The translations under genes and the position numbers were made by a program. The notes under the pieces were generated by a model. That model was given only the letters and a program-made list of their open reading frames with translations, ran no database searches and was not told where the DNA came from. DNA of 64,000 nucleotides, from NCBI GenBank assembly GCA_036666555.1, contig JAVWVS010000001.1:1-64000 (forward strand), read 5' to 3'. Shown in pieces: positions 35,709-45,339 of the stretch (position 1 is its first letter; each line of letters starts with the position of its first letter). Source of the stretch: UMGS1251 sp036666555. Its GTDB lineage: Bacteria; Bacillota; Clostridia; Lachnospirales; Lachnospiraceae.

Positions 35709-37895
35709 TTGAAAAATAAAAGAAGACATATATGGGCGGCGCTTGTAATGATAGCAGCCTTCCTTTTGCTTGCCATTTTCGGATGCGGAAACAATTTAAA
35801 AGGAGTACAAGATATGCGCCTGGGAATTGATATTCGCGGAGGTGTAGAAGCGGTATTTGAACCAACAGGGATATCCACGGTTCCGAGTAAAAAGGAGTTG
35901 GAAACGGCGAGAAATGTCATGGAAAGTCGGTTGGATGTAAAAAATATTTTGGACAGGGAAGTTACAATAGATACAAAAGAAGGACATATTATTGTACGTT
36001 TTCCGTGGAAATCGGATGAAAAAAACTTTAATCCGGAGGGTGCCATTGCAGAACTAGGTGAAACGGCAAAACTTACTTTTCGTGACCCGGAAGGTAACAC
36101 ACTGGTAGAAGGAGAAAATGTAGCAGATAGTTCATCAGTTCGTAATGCACAGTCAGGAGAATATGAAGTAGAATTAAAATTTGATAAAATAGGTACCAAA
36201 GCATTTTCTGATGCTACACAGAAATTAGTGGGAAAGCAAATAGGCATTTATATGGATGAGGAACTAATATCGAATCCGGTAGTGCAACAACAAATTACGG
36301 GCGGAGAAGCGGTGATTAACGGTATGGTTTCTAGCGATGAGGCAAAAGCATTATCAGAAAAAATCAATGCCGGTGCACTTCCTTTTTCCTTGAAGACGAC
36401 TAATTATAATACAATTAGTCCCACGCTTGGAGGCAGTGCATTAAAAGCAATGGTGACGGCGGCAATGGCGGCATTTGTGCTGGTTTGCATTTTTATGGTT
36501 GGTTATTACAAATTACCGGGGGTAATTAGCTGTTTTACACTCATTTTCCAGATGACACTACAGATATTGGCGCTGTCTCTGCCACAATACACATTGACTC
36601 TTCCGGGCATTGCAGGATTAATTCTATCGCTGGGGATGGCAGTAGATGCAAATATTATTACCAGTGAACGGATTAGCGAAGAACTAAAAAAAGGATTGAG
36701 TGTAAAGCAGGCTGTGAAAAGTGGATATCAACATGCTTTTTCATCGGTGCTGGACGGTAATATTACGAGTGGGGCAGTAGCATTGATTCTAATGTTCTTC
36801 GGATCGGGAACCATGTTAAGCTTTGGGTATACGCTGTTTACAGGAGTGACAATTAATGTGTTAGCAGGAGTTTGGCTATCCAGAACGATGTTGAATTCTG
36901 TGATTCGTTATTCCAAATTTAACCGTGAGAAAATGTTTCGAAGCAAAAAAGACAAAAAAATTCTTAGATTTATGTCAAATAAGAAATGGGTATTCGGATT
37001 AACTGTAATGGTGTTAATAACCGGGAGCATACTTACCGGAATCAATGGAATCAAACTAGATACCCAGTTTACCGGAGGCGTTATCTTAAAGTATACTTAT
37101 GATGGAAAAACAGACGGGAAAGCTATTGATCAAGCGGTAGAAAACATAATTTCCCGCCCGGTGAATGTGCAGACAACAAAAGATGCAATTTCAGGACAGG
37201 AAAAGCTGGTTTTGACACTGGCAGGTCATCAAGGAATTGCACCTGAGCAACAGGAAAAAGTAACAAAAACAATGAATCAATTGGGAAGTACGAAATACGA
37301 ACTTTCTGAAACCTATGCAGTAGAGCCGTACATTGGGGCGAAGGCATTGAAAAATTCCGGCATTGCAATTGTGTTATCGGTCATTTTCATTATCCTATAT
37401 ATATGGGTTCGATTTTCTGTGTTATCGGGACTTTCAGCAGGAATATCGGCTATTATTGCGTTAATGCATGATGCGCTTCTCGTACTTTTTGTGTTTGGGA
37501 TCTTTAAAATCCCGCTCAATGATGCATTTGTGGCAGTGACACTTACCATTATCGGATATTCAATTAATGACACCATTGTTTTATATGATCGTATTCGAGA
37601 GAACATGAAAGAGAATCATAAGCAGCAAGAGAGGCTTTTGGCATTGATTGACAGAAGTATTACGGAGACCATTGGCCGTTCTGTAAATACGGCATTCACA
37701 ACCGTGTTATGCGTGTTTATTGTATTTGTTTTTTCACTGGTGTATAATATAGAATCCATCAAAGTATTCTCGCTTCCACTATTAGTGGGAATGATCAGTG
37801 GATGTTATTCCTCGGTCTGTATTGCGGGACCACTTTGGGGAACATGGAAAGAGTATAAAGAAAAAAACATAAAAAAAGATAGCAGGAGAATTTAA
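35709..37895 (+). CDS. secDF: SecDF fused protein-export membrane component
   Basis: 728 residues. A TTG start at 35709 with GGAGG upstream is taken because a basic N-terminus before the first helix is needed and no ATG is in frame nearby. SecD half: DMRLGIDIRGG near residue 33, periplasmic-type P1 region, then five helices with GMAVDANIITSERI. SecF half from about residue 415: FTGGVILKY and a second five-helix set with YSINDTIVLYDRIREN. The fused form is usual in Firmicutes. It pulls preproteins across the membrane using the proton or sodium gradient, together with SecYEG. Confidence 0.93.
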   Translation: MKNKRRHIWAALVMIAAFLLLAIFGCGNNLKGVQDMRLGIDIRGGVEAVFEPTGISTVPSKKELETARNVMESRLDVKNILDREVTIDTKEGHIIVRFPWKSDEKNFNPEGAIAELGETAKLTFRDPEGNTLVEGENVADSSSVRNAQSGEYEVELKFDKIGTKAFSDATQKLVGKQIGIYMDEELISNPVVQQQITGGEAVINGMVSSDEAKALSEKINAGALPFSLKTTNYNTISPTLGGSALKAMVTAAMAAFVLVCIFMVGYYKLPGVISCFTLIFQMTLQILALSLPQYTLTLPGIAGLILSLGMAVDANIITSERISEELKKGLSVKQAVKSGYQHAFSSVLDGNITSGAVALILMFFGSGTMLSFGYTLFTGVTINVLAGVWLSRTMLNSVIRYSKFNREKMFRSKKDKKILRFMSNKKWVFGLTVMVLITGSILTGINGIKLDTQFTGGVILKYTYDGKTDGKAIDQAVENIISRPVNVQTTKDAISGQEKLVLTLAGHQGIAPEQQEKVTKTMNQLGSTKYELSETYAVEPYIGAKALKNSGIAIVLSVIFIILYIWVRFSVLSGLSAGISAIIALMHDALLVLFVFGIFKIPLNDAFVAVTLTIIGYSINDTIVLYDRIRENMKENHKQQERLLALIDRSITETIGRSVNTAFTTVLCVFIVFVFSLVYNIESIKVFSLPLLVGMISGCYSSVCIAGPLWGTWKEYKEKNIKKDSRRI

Positions 37896-37897
37896 AT

Positions 37898-39523
37898 ATG
37901 GGAATCAAAGATATATTAATGTTATTGGGTGGTTTGGCGCTGTTTTTATACGGAATGCAGATGATGAGCAATGGTCTGGAAACAGCAGCTGGTAACAAGA
38001 TGAAACAGATTTTGGAGAAATTGACGTCAAATAGATTTAAAGGAGTTTTGGTAGGGGCGGCCATTACTGCAGTAATCCAGTCTTCTTCTGCCACTACAGT
38101 TATGGTAGTGGGATTTGTAAATTCAGGGCTGATGACACTGAACCAGGCAGTATGGGTGATCATGGGTGCGAATATCGGTACCACTATTACGGGACAGTTA
38201 ATTGCTTTAGATATTGGAGCAATTGCACCATTGTTTGCATTTATCGGTGTGGCATGCATTGTGTTTGTAAAAAATGATAAAATCCGTCATATCAGTGAAA
38301 TATTCGCAGGACTTGGAGTATTGTTCATCGGAATGGATATGATGGGAAACGCGATGGTTCCGTTACAAAATTCGGAAATGTTTGTACACTTTATGACTAC
38401 ATTTAGTAATCCGTTAGTAGGTATTTTAATTGGGGCTGCATTTACGGCCATTATTCAGTCTTCTTCTGCGTCAGTAGGAATTCTACAAGCACTTGCAGCG
38501 ACCGGAATGATACCTCTTTCCAGTGCGGTTTACATTTTATTCGGGCAAAATATCGGAACGTGTATCACGGCGGTATTGGCCTCCATTGGAACGAAGACCA
38601 ATGCAAAACGGACAACGATTATCCATTTGATGTTTAATATTATTGGTACGATTATTTTCACTGTGGTCTGCATGGTAACGCCATTCGTGCCGTGGATGGA
38701 ATCACTTACACATAATCCGGTAGCACAGATAGCGAATGTACATACTACATTTAATATCGCAACTACATTGCTGTTGCTTCCGTTTGGAAATTGGATGGCC
38801 AAGATTGCGACCAAGATTCTCCCAGAGAATCAGCAAGAGTCGGATGCTACTCAAAAACTGCTTTATATGGTACCATTTGAAAGCAAATACTCTATGGGAT
38901 ATGGGGCGGTAGTATTGGCACAGATTGAACAAGAAGTGACGAGAATGTTAGATATGGTCAGAGAAAACATTATAGGGAGTTATGATGCTGTTATTAAACG
39001 AAGTGTAAAAAGCCTTCCACAATTGCGGGAAAGGGAAGACTACATAGATTATCTCAATGCGGAAATATCCAAGTATATTGTAAAGCTCATGACAGTGGAA
39101 ATGTCGGAAGAAGATTCCAAAGGAATCAATGGATATTATGTGATTATCAGTAATATCGAACGTCTTGGAGACCATGCTATGAATATTGCAGAATATACAG
39201 AAGACTTGGAAAAATGGGGGATTAAATTTTCGGATACGGCCATTGAAGAATTAAAGAAAATGAAACAGCTTTGTGTTGAGACATTAGATGATATTCAATT
39301 TGCAGATATTAAGGCCTCCAGAGAAATTTTAGAAAAAACATCAAAAAATGAACAAAGAATCGATGATATGCAGAAAAAATATCTCAAAAGACAAATCAAG
39401 AGAATGCAAAAAGGAGACTGCAAGTCAGAAACGGGCGTTTTGTTTTCTGAAATCTTGACAGACTTTGAAAGAATTGGCGATCATGCACTGAATATTGCAG
39501 AGCTATTTGATGAAATGAGATAA
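37898..39523 (+). CDS. Na+/phosphate cotransporter with PhoU-like domain
   Basis: 541 residues. Two inverted NptA/YjbB repeats with the QSSSATTVM (about residue 62-70) and QSSSASVGI (about residue 187-195) motifs, eight or more helices to about residue 310, then a cytoplasmic PhoU-like helical domain (NIERLGDHAMNIAEY and FERIGDHALNIAE). It imports phosphate with sodium; the PhoU part probably regulates it. Starts 2 bases after secDF. Confidence 0.9.
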   Translation: MGIKDILMLLGGLALFLYGMQMMSNGLETAAGNKMKQILEKLTSNRFKGVLVGAAITAVIQSSSATTVMVVGFVNSGLMTLNQAVWVIMGANIGTTITGQLIALDIGAIAPLFAFIGVACIVFVKNDKIRHISEIFAGLGVLFIGMDMMGNAMVPLQNSEMFVHFMTTFSNPLVGILIGAAFTAIIQSSSASVGILQALAATGMIPLSSAVYILFGQNIGTCITAVLASIGTKTNAKRTTIIHLMFNIIGTIIFTVVCMVTPFVPWMESLTHNPVAQIANVHTTFNIATTLLLLPFGNWMAKIATKILPENQQESDATQKLLYMVPFESKYSMGYGAVVLAQIEQEVTRMLDMVRENIIGSYDAVIKRSVKSLPQLREREDYIDYLNAEISKYIVKLMTVEMSEEDSKGINGYYVIISNIERLGDHAMNIAEYTEDLEKWGIKFSDTAIEELKKMKQLCVETLDDIQFADIKASREILEKTSKNEQRIDDMQKKYLKRQIKRMQKGDCKSETGVLFSEILTDFERIGDHALNIAELFDEMR

Positions 39524-39547
39524 GACAGAAAGAATTGCAACAAAAAA

Positions 39548-39617
39548 GCAGATAAAGGGAGTCGAACCCTCCTCTCCAGCTTGGGAAGCTAGCGTTCTAC
39601 CGATGAACCATATCTGC
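39548..39617 (-). tRNA. tRNA-Gly (anticodon CCC)
   Basis: The reverse complement folds as a 70-nt cloverleaf: acceptor GCAGATA / TATCTGC, D stem GTTC / GAAC, anticodon stem CTAGC / GCTGG with loop TTCCCAA, T stem GAGGG / CCCTT with loop TTCGACT. The anticodon CCC reads GGG (Gly). CCA is not encoded; six T follow directly at the 3' end. Confidence 0.93.
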
Positions 39618-39944
39618 ATCTCGTATATAATAACACTAAATGAATCAAATGTACACCCCTAAATTTCAGAGAGAAAGGACTACTTTCGTAGTCCTTATGA
39701 GGGGGTTATGAAAAAGATTAAATGTTTATTCTTTCCACGCTTTTAATATTAAAGGAAAAGTGTGATGAAAATGTGACGAAAAAATAAAAGGATTCTTAAG
39801 AGAATCGAAAAATTTACATTAGTGGTCCAATTATACAAAGGTGATGCTGATTATAGCTACATGCATTATAGCTACAATTTACCAGAGAATGGGGGAATTT
39901 ACAACATTTATATGGTAATTAAAAGAAGTATACAGAATACTTAT
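39618..39944. other. Intergenic region with three hairpins and a direct repeat
   Basis: No ORF of note. Hairpins: AAGGACTAC-TTTC-GTAGTCCTT at 39675-39696 (9 perfect pairs); CACGCTTTT / AAAAGTGTG at 39736-39764 (one G-U); GATTCT-TAAG-AGAATC at 39791-39806. None has a clear U-tract, so they are not obvious terminators. A 12-base direct repeat lies at 39850-39876. Confidence 0.5.
39850..39876 (+). repeat. Two 12-base direct repeats upstream of the PHP gene promoter
   Basis: ATTATAGCTACA occurs at 39850-39861 and again at 39865-39876, 15 bases apart start to start. It lies about 70 bases ahead of the -35 box at 39945, a possible activator or repressor site. Confidence 0.6.
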
Positions 39945-39972
39945 TGCCACTTGGTGAATGAAGTTGTATAAT
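39945..39972 (+). promoter_or_regulatory. Sigma-A-type promoter of the PHP phosphoesterase gene
   Basis: TTGCCA (39945-39950), 16 bases, TATAAT (39967-39972). The start would be about 28 bases before ATG 40007. Confidence 0.75.
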
Positions 39973-40006
39973 AAAACTAGTCATAAAAAGTGGAGGAGGC
40001 TTACTC

Positions 40007-40837
40007 ATGAAAATCGATATGCATTGTCATGTAAAGGAAGGTTCCGTTGATAGCAAGGTAAGCTTGGATGAATATATCACCATACTGAAGGAGCAAGGGT
40101 TTGGTGGCATGGTTGTGACCGATCATGATACCTACAAAGGTTACCGCGAATGGAAATATTATATGAAAGGGAAAGTACACCAAGATTTTGTGGTGCTAAA
40201 AGGAATCGAATATGATACTCGGGATTCGGGACATATGTTGGTGATTATGCCGGAAGGTGTCAAGATGAGATTGTTGGAATTGCGAGGACTTCCGGTTACG
40301 GTACTGATTGATTTTGTACATCGGCATGGAGGAATCTTAGGACCAGCACATCCTTGCGGGGAGAAGTATTTAAGCTTTACCAATACGAAAAAATATTACC
40401 AGGCACCGGAGATTATGAAACGCTTTGATTTTGTTGAAGTATTTAATGCCTGCGAACCGGAGGCGTCGAATCGTGGTGCTGTAAGATTGGCACAGAAGTA
40501 TCACAAGGTGGGGATTGGCGGAAGCGATGCTCATAAGGAAGACTGTGTAGGTATGGCTTATACAGAACTTCCGGAAGATGTGACTTGCGAAACGGAATTG
40601 ATTTCACTCATTCGAAAAAAAGCACCCATAGAAGTGGGGGGAGTTCTTTACACGAAGACAACAAAGGAAAAAATTGGAAAAGTTAACAAACTTTTGGTAT
40701 ATTCATTTTGGTTTTACAATAAGGGTGGAGAGCTTTTGAAACGTCGCCGCAGAAAAGAAAAAAGCATGATTGAGAATCCCGTTGATCCCATTGACCCTAT
40801 TGAAGCGCCTTATGTGCATACGATTAACAGAAGATAA
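40007..40837 (+). CDS. PHP-domain metal-dependent phosphoesterase
   Basis: 276 residues. PHP motifs: DMHCHVKEGS (His6, His8), VVTDHDTYKG, AHPCGE and GGSDAHKEDC, which supply a trinuclear metal site. Likely a phosphoesterase acting on a nucleotide or phosphorylated metabolite; substrate unknown. The C-terminal 60 residues are an extension with a basic stretch (KRRRRKEKS). GGAGGAGG-type ribosome site. Followed after 28 bases by a DUF975 gene. Confidence 0.85.
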   Translation: MKIDMHCHVKEGSVDSKVSLDEYITILKEQGFGGMVVTDHDTYKGYREWKYYMKGKVHQDFVVLKGIEYDTRDSGHMLVIMPEGVKMRLLELRGLPVTVLIDFVHRHGGILGPAHPCGEKYLSFTNTKKYYQAPEIMKRFDFVEVFNACEPEASNRGAVRLAQKYHKVGIGGSDAHKEDCVGMAYTELPEDVTCETELISLIRKKAPIEVGGVLYTKTTKEKIGKVNKLLVYSFWFYNKGGELLKRRRRKEKSMIENPVDPIDPIEAPYVHTINRR

Positions 40838-40865
40838 GACAACGACAGAAACGAGGAGGTAACTT

Positions 40866-41627
40866 ATGTGGTCTAGATCAGATTTAAAGATGAGAGGAAA
40901 AACAGCATTTTATAGGAATTACTGGTCAGCGGTGGCTGTTTCAGTGATTATGTCGATTGTGACAGAGTTATTAATAGGGAGTCGCGCAAAAAGTCGAGTC
41001 AGTGGTCAAGTGTCCAATGTTGACAGCAAGTATGACCAGATTTTCAGTAATCCTCAGGCGGTCATAATAGGATTGGTATTTAGCATGATATTCCTAGTGA
41101 TGGGCTTGATTGTTGCAGTCATAAAGATTTTTATCGGCAACTTGCTAACGGTAGGTGGCAGACGTTTTTATATGGAGAATCGTGAACGAGATACGAAGAT
41201 ATCTACGATTTTTCATGAATTTAAGAGAGAAACTTATGGTAATGTAGTGCTAATTATGTTTCTACGAGATTTATTTACGGGGCTTTGGACATTGCTTTTC
41301 ATTGTACCGGGAGTGGTTAAATATTATGAGTACTGTATGATACCTTATATCTTATCGGAGAATCCGGGAATGAATCGAAAAAAAGCATTTGAAATCAGCA
41401 AACAAATGATGGATGGACAGAAGATGAATGCCTTTTTATTAGATTTGTCCTTTGTAGGATGGTGGATTTTATCATTTATCACATGTGGAATTGTCGCAAT
41501 CTTTTATGCGAATCCATATATGGAAGCAACGTGGGCTGAATTGTACGCAGTATATAGAGTACATGCATTCCACAGGGGTTCTTTGACTACTGCCGACTTA
41601 CCTGGATTTGGGACTACACAGTATTAG
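40866..41627 (+). CDS. DUF975 family membrane protein
   Basis: 253 residues, GAGGAGG before ATG 40866. The N-terminus WSRSDLKMRGKTAFYRNYW and the central FIGNLLTVGGRRFYMENR segment are typical of DUF975. Four hydrophobic segments are visible. These proteins are common in Firmicutes and have no assigned function. Confidence 0.82.
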   Translation: MWSRSDLKMRGKTAFYRNYWSAVAVSVIMSIVTELLIGSRAKSRVSGQVSNVDSKYDQIFSNPQAVIIGLVFSMIFLVMGLIVAVIKIFIGNLLTVGGRRFYMENRERDTKISTIFHEFKRETYGNVVLIMFLRDLFTGLWTLLFIVPGVVKYYEYCMIPYILSENPGMNRKKAFEISKQMMDGQKMNAFLLDLSFVGWWILSFITCGIVAIFYANPYMEATWAELYAVYRVHAFHRGSLTTADLPGFGTTQY

Positions 41628-41642
41628 CACTTTAATGAAAAA

Positions 41643-41686
41643 GTATATAGGCCCTTTGCAGAAGGTTATGCAAAGGGCCTATATAC
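41643..41686. terminator. Perfect 17-base inverted repeat behind the DUF975 gene
   Basis: Left arm GTATATAGGCCCTTTGC (41643-41659), 10-base loop, right arm exact reverse complement (41670-41686). On the + strand no U-tract follows; on the - strand the arm runs into TTTTT. It probably ends transcription of the PHP-DUF975 unit or insulates the cyclase gene, 47 bases further on. Confidence 0.6.
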
Positions 41687-41733
41687 AGTAATATAGATTG
41701 TGAAACAATGGGTGACAGAAGAGAGGTATCAAG

Positions 41734-44034
41734 ATGAATGACATCGAGCATACTCAAAAGAAAATCATGAGATTTATCATTGTCAGTTGTATCGTATTAT
41801 TGGGAATGATGGTCACTTTTTTGTACGATTTTTCTCATCGCACATTTACTCATGTGAGAAAACAGGCAGATATTCACCTAAAAGAATTAACGGAACAAGA
41901 AGTTACTACGGTGGAAACGAAGATGAATACATGTGTGGAAAAAGCCAAAGATGTAGCAGAAGTTTTTGGCGTATTAGAGAACCCCTCAGACAAGGAAATC
42001 GAAACCATCTTAAGTTCTATGAGAAAGAATAGCAGTTTTGACCAGACCTTTTACGTAGAGAAAGGTGGAAAATCCTATTCCAGTGATGGGGTTTCCATGG
42101 ATGCAGACCAGCTTCAGAATATCAAAGGAGTATTGTCCGGAAAAGCAGGTGTGTCAGAAATAATTGAATCCACCAGCACGGGCAAAAAGATATTGTTGAT
42201 TTACGCACCGGTCACCAAAGGAGAAGAAATTGTAGGAGTGATTTTAGGTTGTTTTATGATTGATAATATGGCTGATTTGGTTTCTTTTTCGGGATTTGAC
42301 GGAGAGGGATATTCCTTTGTTATTCAACAAAATGGTTCTGTCGTTTTGCAAACGGAGCATGAAAACAAATTGATTCAGGGAGAGAATTTTTTTCGCTTTT
42401 TGGAAAATACGGTCAACAGTGTATCAGAGCCACCTAAGAACATAGAAGCACAGATAAAATCAAAAAATGCTGGATATTTTACCTATCAGGTAGGAAAAGA
42501 GACCAGATACGCTTATTGCTGTCCTACAAAATTTCAGGATTGGTGTGTGATTTCGGTGGTGCCGGGGAATGTCATGAAAGATTACACATCTGCGATTGAT
42601 CGTTATGCAGGAATGTTAGCATTGAAATTATTAGTGGCATTTGTAGTGCTTTTGGGCTTTGTTATTTATCTCAACCTGAAAGTACAAAAACAAATTGAGA
42701 AAGCCCATATGGATGCAGAAAGCAGCAGACAGAAGTACGCCCTTGCCATGAATCATACGGATTGTCAAATTTTTGAATACGATATTACAAATCATGTGGT
42801 ATCCAATCTTTCTTTGGAGCTGCAAAAAATACTGCATCTTTCAGGAACAGCAGAATATTCACCGGAAGAGATGAATATAGACCGGTTTTTTGATCCAGAA
42901 CAGAGAAAAAAGATTCAAGATATTATCTGGGAGATACGTGCCGGTGCAGAGAAGATAGATACTGAAGTGGTAAACCGAGAAGGCCGATGGTATAAAGTAT
43001 CACTTAGTACCATTCGTCCATCGAAGACTATACAAGTTATTGGAACCATTGAAGATATTACATACATCCATGAGATGGAGCAACAGTATAGCCAAGAAGA
43101 ACAATATTGTACGGCCATGCTTCGAGAGGCAGCGGCAGGATTTTCCATTGATTTGATAACTGGAACAGTGTTATCCTCTTTTCAAAATGGAGAGAATTAT
43201 ATGGAATTGAAAAAATTCACACAATATGATAGCCAGATGATTCAATATTTGTGTGCATGCATTCACCCAGAATATCAAGATAAGATGGTACAGCTGCTGA
43301 TGAATAAAAATCTTTTGGAAATTCATAAAAGAGGAGTGAAAGAAATTACCGAATATTTCAAGACGCAATTACGGGGCGAGGAATATATATGGGTAACCTC
43401 TACGGTACATTTCTTGAATGATCCCGCAACCGCTCATCCCATTATATTTTCTTATATGCGAAATGTGAATGAACAAAAAATACGAGAACTGGATCTGGAA
43501 TATCAGTCGGAACGGGATGGACTGACAGGTCTTTATAATCGGATTACCATTGCCAGAAAAGTAGATGAAAATTTACCACAGTATCCAATACAAGCAAAGA
43601 CAGTCAGTGCCTTATTTATGATGGATATGGATGGATTTAAAAAAATCAATGATACCTACGGGCACCAAGTAGGAGACGAGGCACTTTGCAAAGTAGCAAA
43701 AGAAATGAAAGACTGGTTTTTAGAACCCAACCTTTTGGCACGATTGGGTGGAGATGAGTTTGTGGTGTTTATCCCCAGCATGGAATCCAAGGAAGAAGTC
43801 CTACGCACAGCAAGTCATTTTTGCAGAAGTGTAGGGAATCTGTTTGCAGGTGGAGCGCAGGCAGAGATGTTTACCATTAGTATCGGAATTGCATTTGCAG
43901 GGGTAGGAGATTCCTTCCAGACATTATATAAGCAGGCAGATGATGCACTTTATACTGCAAAATGGCAAGGAAAAAATCGAGTGGCGGTTTACGAAAAAAA
44001 GAGGAAGGAAAATGAGGACACGGAACTATGTTAA
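41734..44034 (+). CDS. Membrane diguanylate cyclase with extracellular Cache-type sensor and PAS domains
   Basis: 766 residues. Helix at about 13-33, an extracellular ligand-binding region to about 285 resembling dCache (EKGGKSYSSDGVSMD; IVGVILGCFMIDNMADL), a second helix at about 292-310, then PAS-like segments (VIGTIEDITYIHEME) and a C-terminal GGDEF domain with GGDEF at 672-676. The product-inhibition RxxD site is not present five residues ahead of the motif. Expected to make c-di-GMP in response to an outside signal. Overlaps the K+ channel gene by 7 bases. Confidence 0.88.
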   Translation: MNDIEHTQKKIMRFIIVSCIVLLGMMVTFLYDFSHRTFTHVRKQADIHLKELTEQEVTTVETKMNTCVEKAKDVAEVFGVLENPSDKEIETILSSMRKNSSFDQTFYVEKGGKSYSSDGVSMDADQLQNIKGVLSGKAGVSEIIESTSTGKKILLIYAPVTKGEEIVGVILGCFMIDNMADLVSFSGFDGEGYSFVIQQNGSVVLQTEHENKLIQGENFFRFLENTVNSVSEPPKNIEAQIKSKNAGYFTYQVGKETRYAYCCPTKFQDWCVISVVPGNVMKDYTSAIDRYAGMLALKLLVAFVVLLGFVIYLNLKVQKQIEKAHMDAESSRQKYALAMNHTDCQIFEYDITNHVVSNLSLELQKILHLSGTAEYSPEEMNIDRFFDPEQRKKIQDIIWEIRAGAEKIDTEVVNREGRWYKVSLSTIRPSKTIQVIGTIEDITYIHEMEQQYSQEEQYCTAMLREAAAGFSIDLITGTVLSSFQNGENYMELKKFTQYDSQMIQYLCACIHPEYQDKMVQLLMNKNLLEIHKRGVKEITEYFKTQLRGEEYIWVTSTVHFLNDPATAHPIIFSYMRNVNEQKIRELDLEYQSERDGLTGLYNRITIARKVDENLPQYPIQAKTVSALFMMDMDGFKKINDTYGHQVGDEALCKVAKEMKDWFLEPNLLARLGGDEFVVFIPSMESKEEVLRTASHFCRSVGNLFAGGAQAEMFTISIGIAFAGVGDSFQTLYKQADDALYTAKWQGKNRVAVYEKKRKENEDTELC

Positions 44035-44759
44035 GAAAAGAAATTTATCAGATTGTAAAAAAGGGAAGAACAGGGGAAACAGCAAGCCAAATGTATGACC
44101 TTTTTATTACAATAGTTGCATTTATCAGCATTGTTCCATTGATGTTTAAAAGTCAGAATGCAATTTTAAACGGAATTGATTTGGTCACGGTATATATTTT
44201 GTTTGCAGATTACATATTTCGATGGATGTCTTATGACTATTTAAGTGATACGGACAGTAAGTGGGCATTTGTGAAATATCCATTTACCCCCATGGCAATT
44301 ATCGAGCTCGTATCCATTCTTCCTTCCTTGGGATTGATTGGCAATGGCTTCCGAATTTTGCGTATGCTCCGTATTTTTAAGGCGTTGCAATATTCTCAGA
44401 GTTTTGGATATATTATTCGGGTATTTCAGAAAGAAAGACAGACATTAATTTCCATGCTAATGATTGCATTAGTATATATATTCATTTCTGCACTTGCGAT
44501 TTTCTCCCAGGAGCCACAAACTTTTGATAATTTTTTTGAAGCTCTTTATTGGGCAACTACAGCACTTACCACAGTAGGATATGGAGATATCTATCCGGTG
44601 TCTTATGTGGGGCGGCTGATCAGTATGATTTCCTCCATTTTTGGCATTGCCATTATTGCACTACCGGCAGGAACCATTACCGCTGGATTTGTGGAGGAAA
44701 TGAACCGCGTGAAACAAGAAAAAGAAGCTGCCAAGGAGGAAAAATCAAATGAGCACTAA
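44028..44759 (+). CDS. Voltage-gated-type potassium channel
   Basis: 243 residues with six helices. A basic S4-like helix (FRILRMLRIFKAL, about residue 107-119) and a pore loop with selectivity filter TTVGYGD at 181-187. No RCK/TrkA domain follows; the end is a short charged coiled coil. Translationally coupled to the diguanylate cyclase before it and, by 11 bases, to the S-component-like gene after it. Confidence 0.9.
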   Translation: MLRKEIYQIVKKGRTGETASQMYDLFITIVAFISIVPLMFKSQNAILNGIDLVTVYILFADYIFRWMSYDYLSDTDSKWAFVKYPFTPMAIIELVSILPSLGLIGNGFRILRMLRIFKALQYSQSFGYIIRVFQKERQTLISMLMIALVYIFISALAIFSQEPQTFDNFFEALYWATTALTTVGYGDIYPVSYVGRLISMISSIFGIAIIALPAGTITAGFVEEMNRVKQEKEAAKEEKSNEH

Positions 44760-45339
44760 AAAAAGATATGCCATTATCATGGTGATGGGCGTGATTATGA
44801 ATATTGCCTTGAATCAGATAATTTTTAGAACCCATATTCCTATTTGGCTTGACATGACCGGAACGGCCTTTGCGGCATTTATGCTGGAACCGGCGGCAGG
44901 GCTTTTGGTAGGTCTTGCAAATAACTTCATTTTGTCGGTGAACATGGGAAGTAGTAGTTCCTTGATTTATTATGCACTGAGCGCAGTTACGGCCATTATT
45001 GCAGGCTGTATTGTTAAAAAAGGAGAAAAAATAAACGCCAAGAGAATCCTTGGCGCCATGGGGCTGATTATCGTCATCACTACAGTGCTTGGATGGATGC
45101 TTTCCATTTGGCAGTCTGGCGGGGTGCCGGATGGAGCACAGGAACTTTTCTATTATCGCAAAGCCATCAAAGCGGGAATCCCGGGATTGGCATCGAATCT
45201 CCTGTCTCAATTTGCAGTGAAAACAGGGGACATCACAGCCAGTGCAGCAATTATTATCCTATTGTATCGGTTGCTTCCGCGTAGTTTAAAAGAGCAGACC
45301 GATGTGGTAGACCAGAAAACTCATAACCCAAGCAACTAG
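44749..45339 (+). CDS. ECF transporter S-component-like membrane protein
   Basis: 196 residues, five to six helices, AAGGAGG ahead of ATG 44749. The FRTHIPIWLDMTGTAFAAF segment and the Gly-rich GLLVGLANNFI fit ECF substrate-binding (S) components, with vitamin- or metal-type cargo unknown. No ECF ATPase or T component is adjacent; many S components share a distant module. The last 54 bases overlap the 3' end of feoB on the other strand. Confidence 0.65.
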   Translation: MSTKKRYAIIMVMGVIMNIALNQIIFRTHIPIWLDMTGTAFAAFMLEPAAGLLVGLANNFILSVNMGSSSSLIYYALSAVTAIIAGCIVKKGEKINAKRILGAMGLIIVITTVLGWMLSIWQSGGVPDGAQELFYYRKAIKAGIPGLASNLLSQFAVKTGDITASAAIIILLYRLLPRSLKEQTDVVDQKTHNPSN

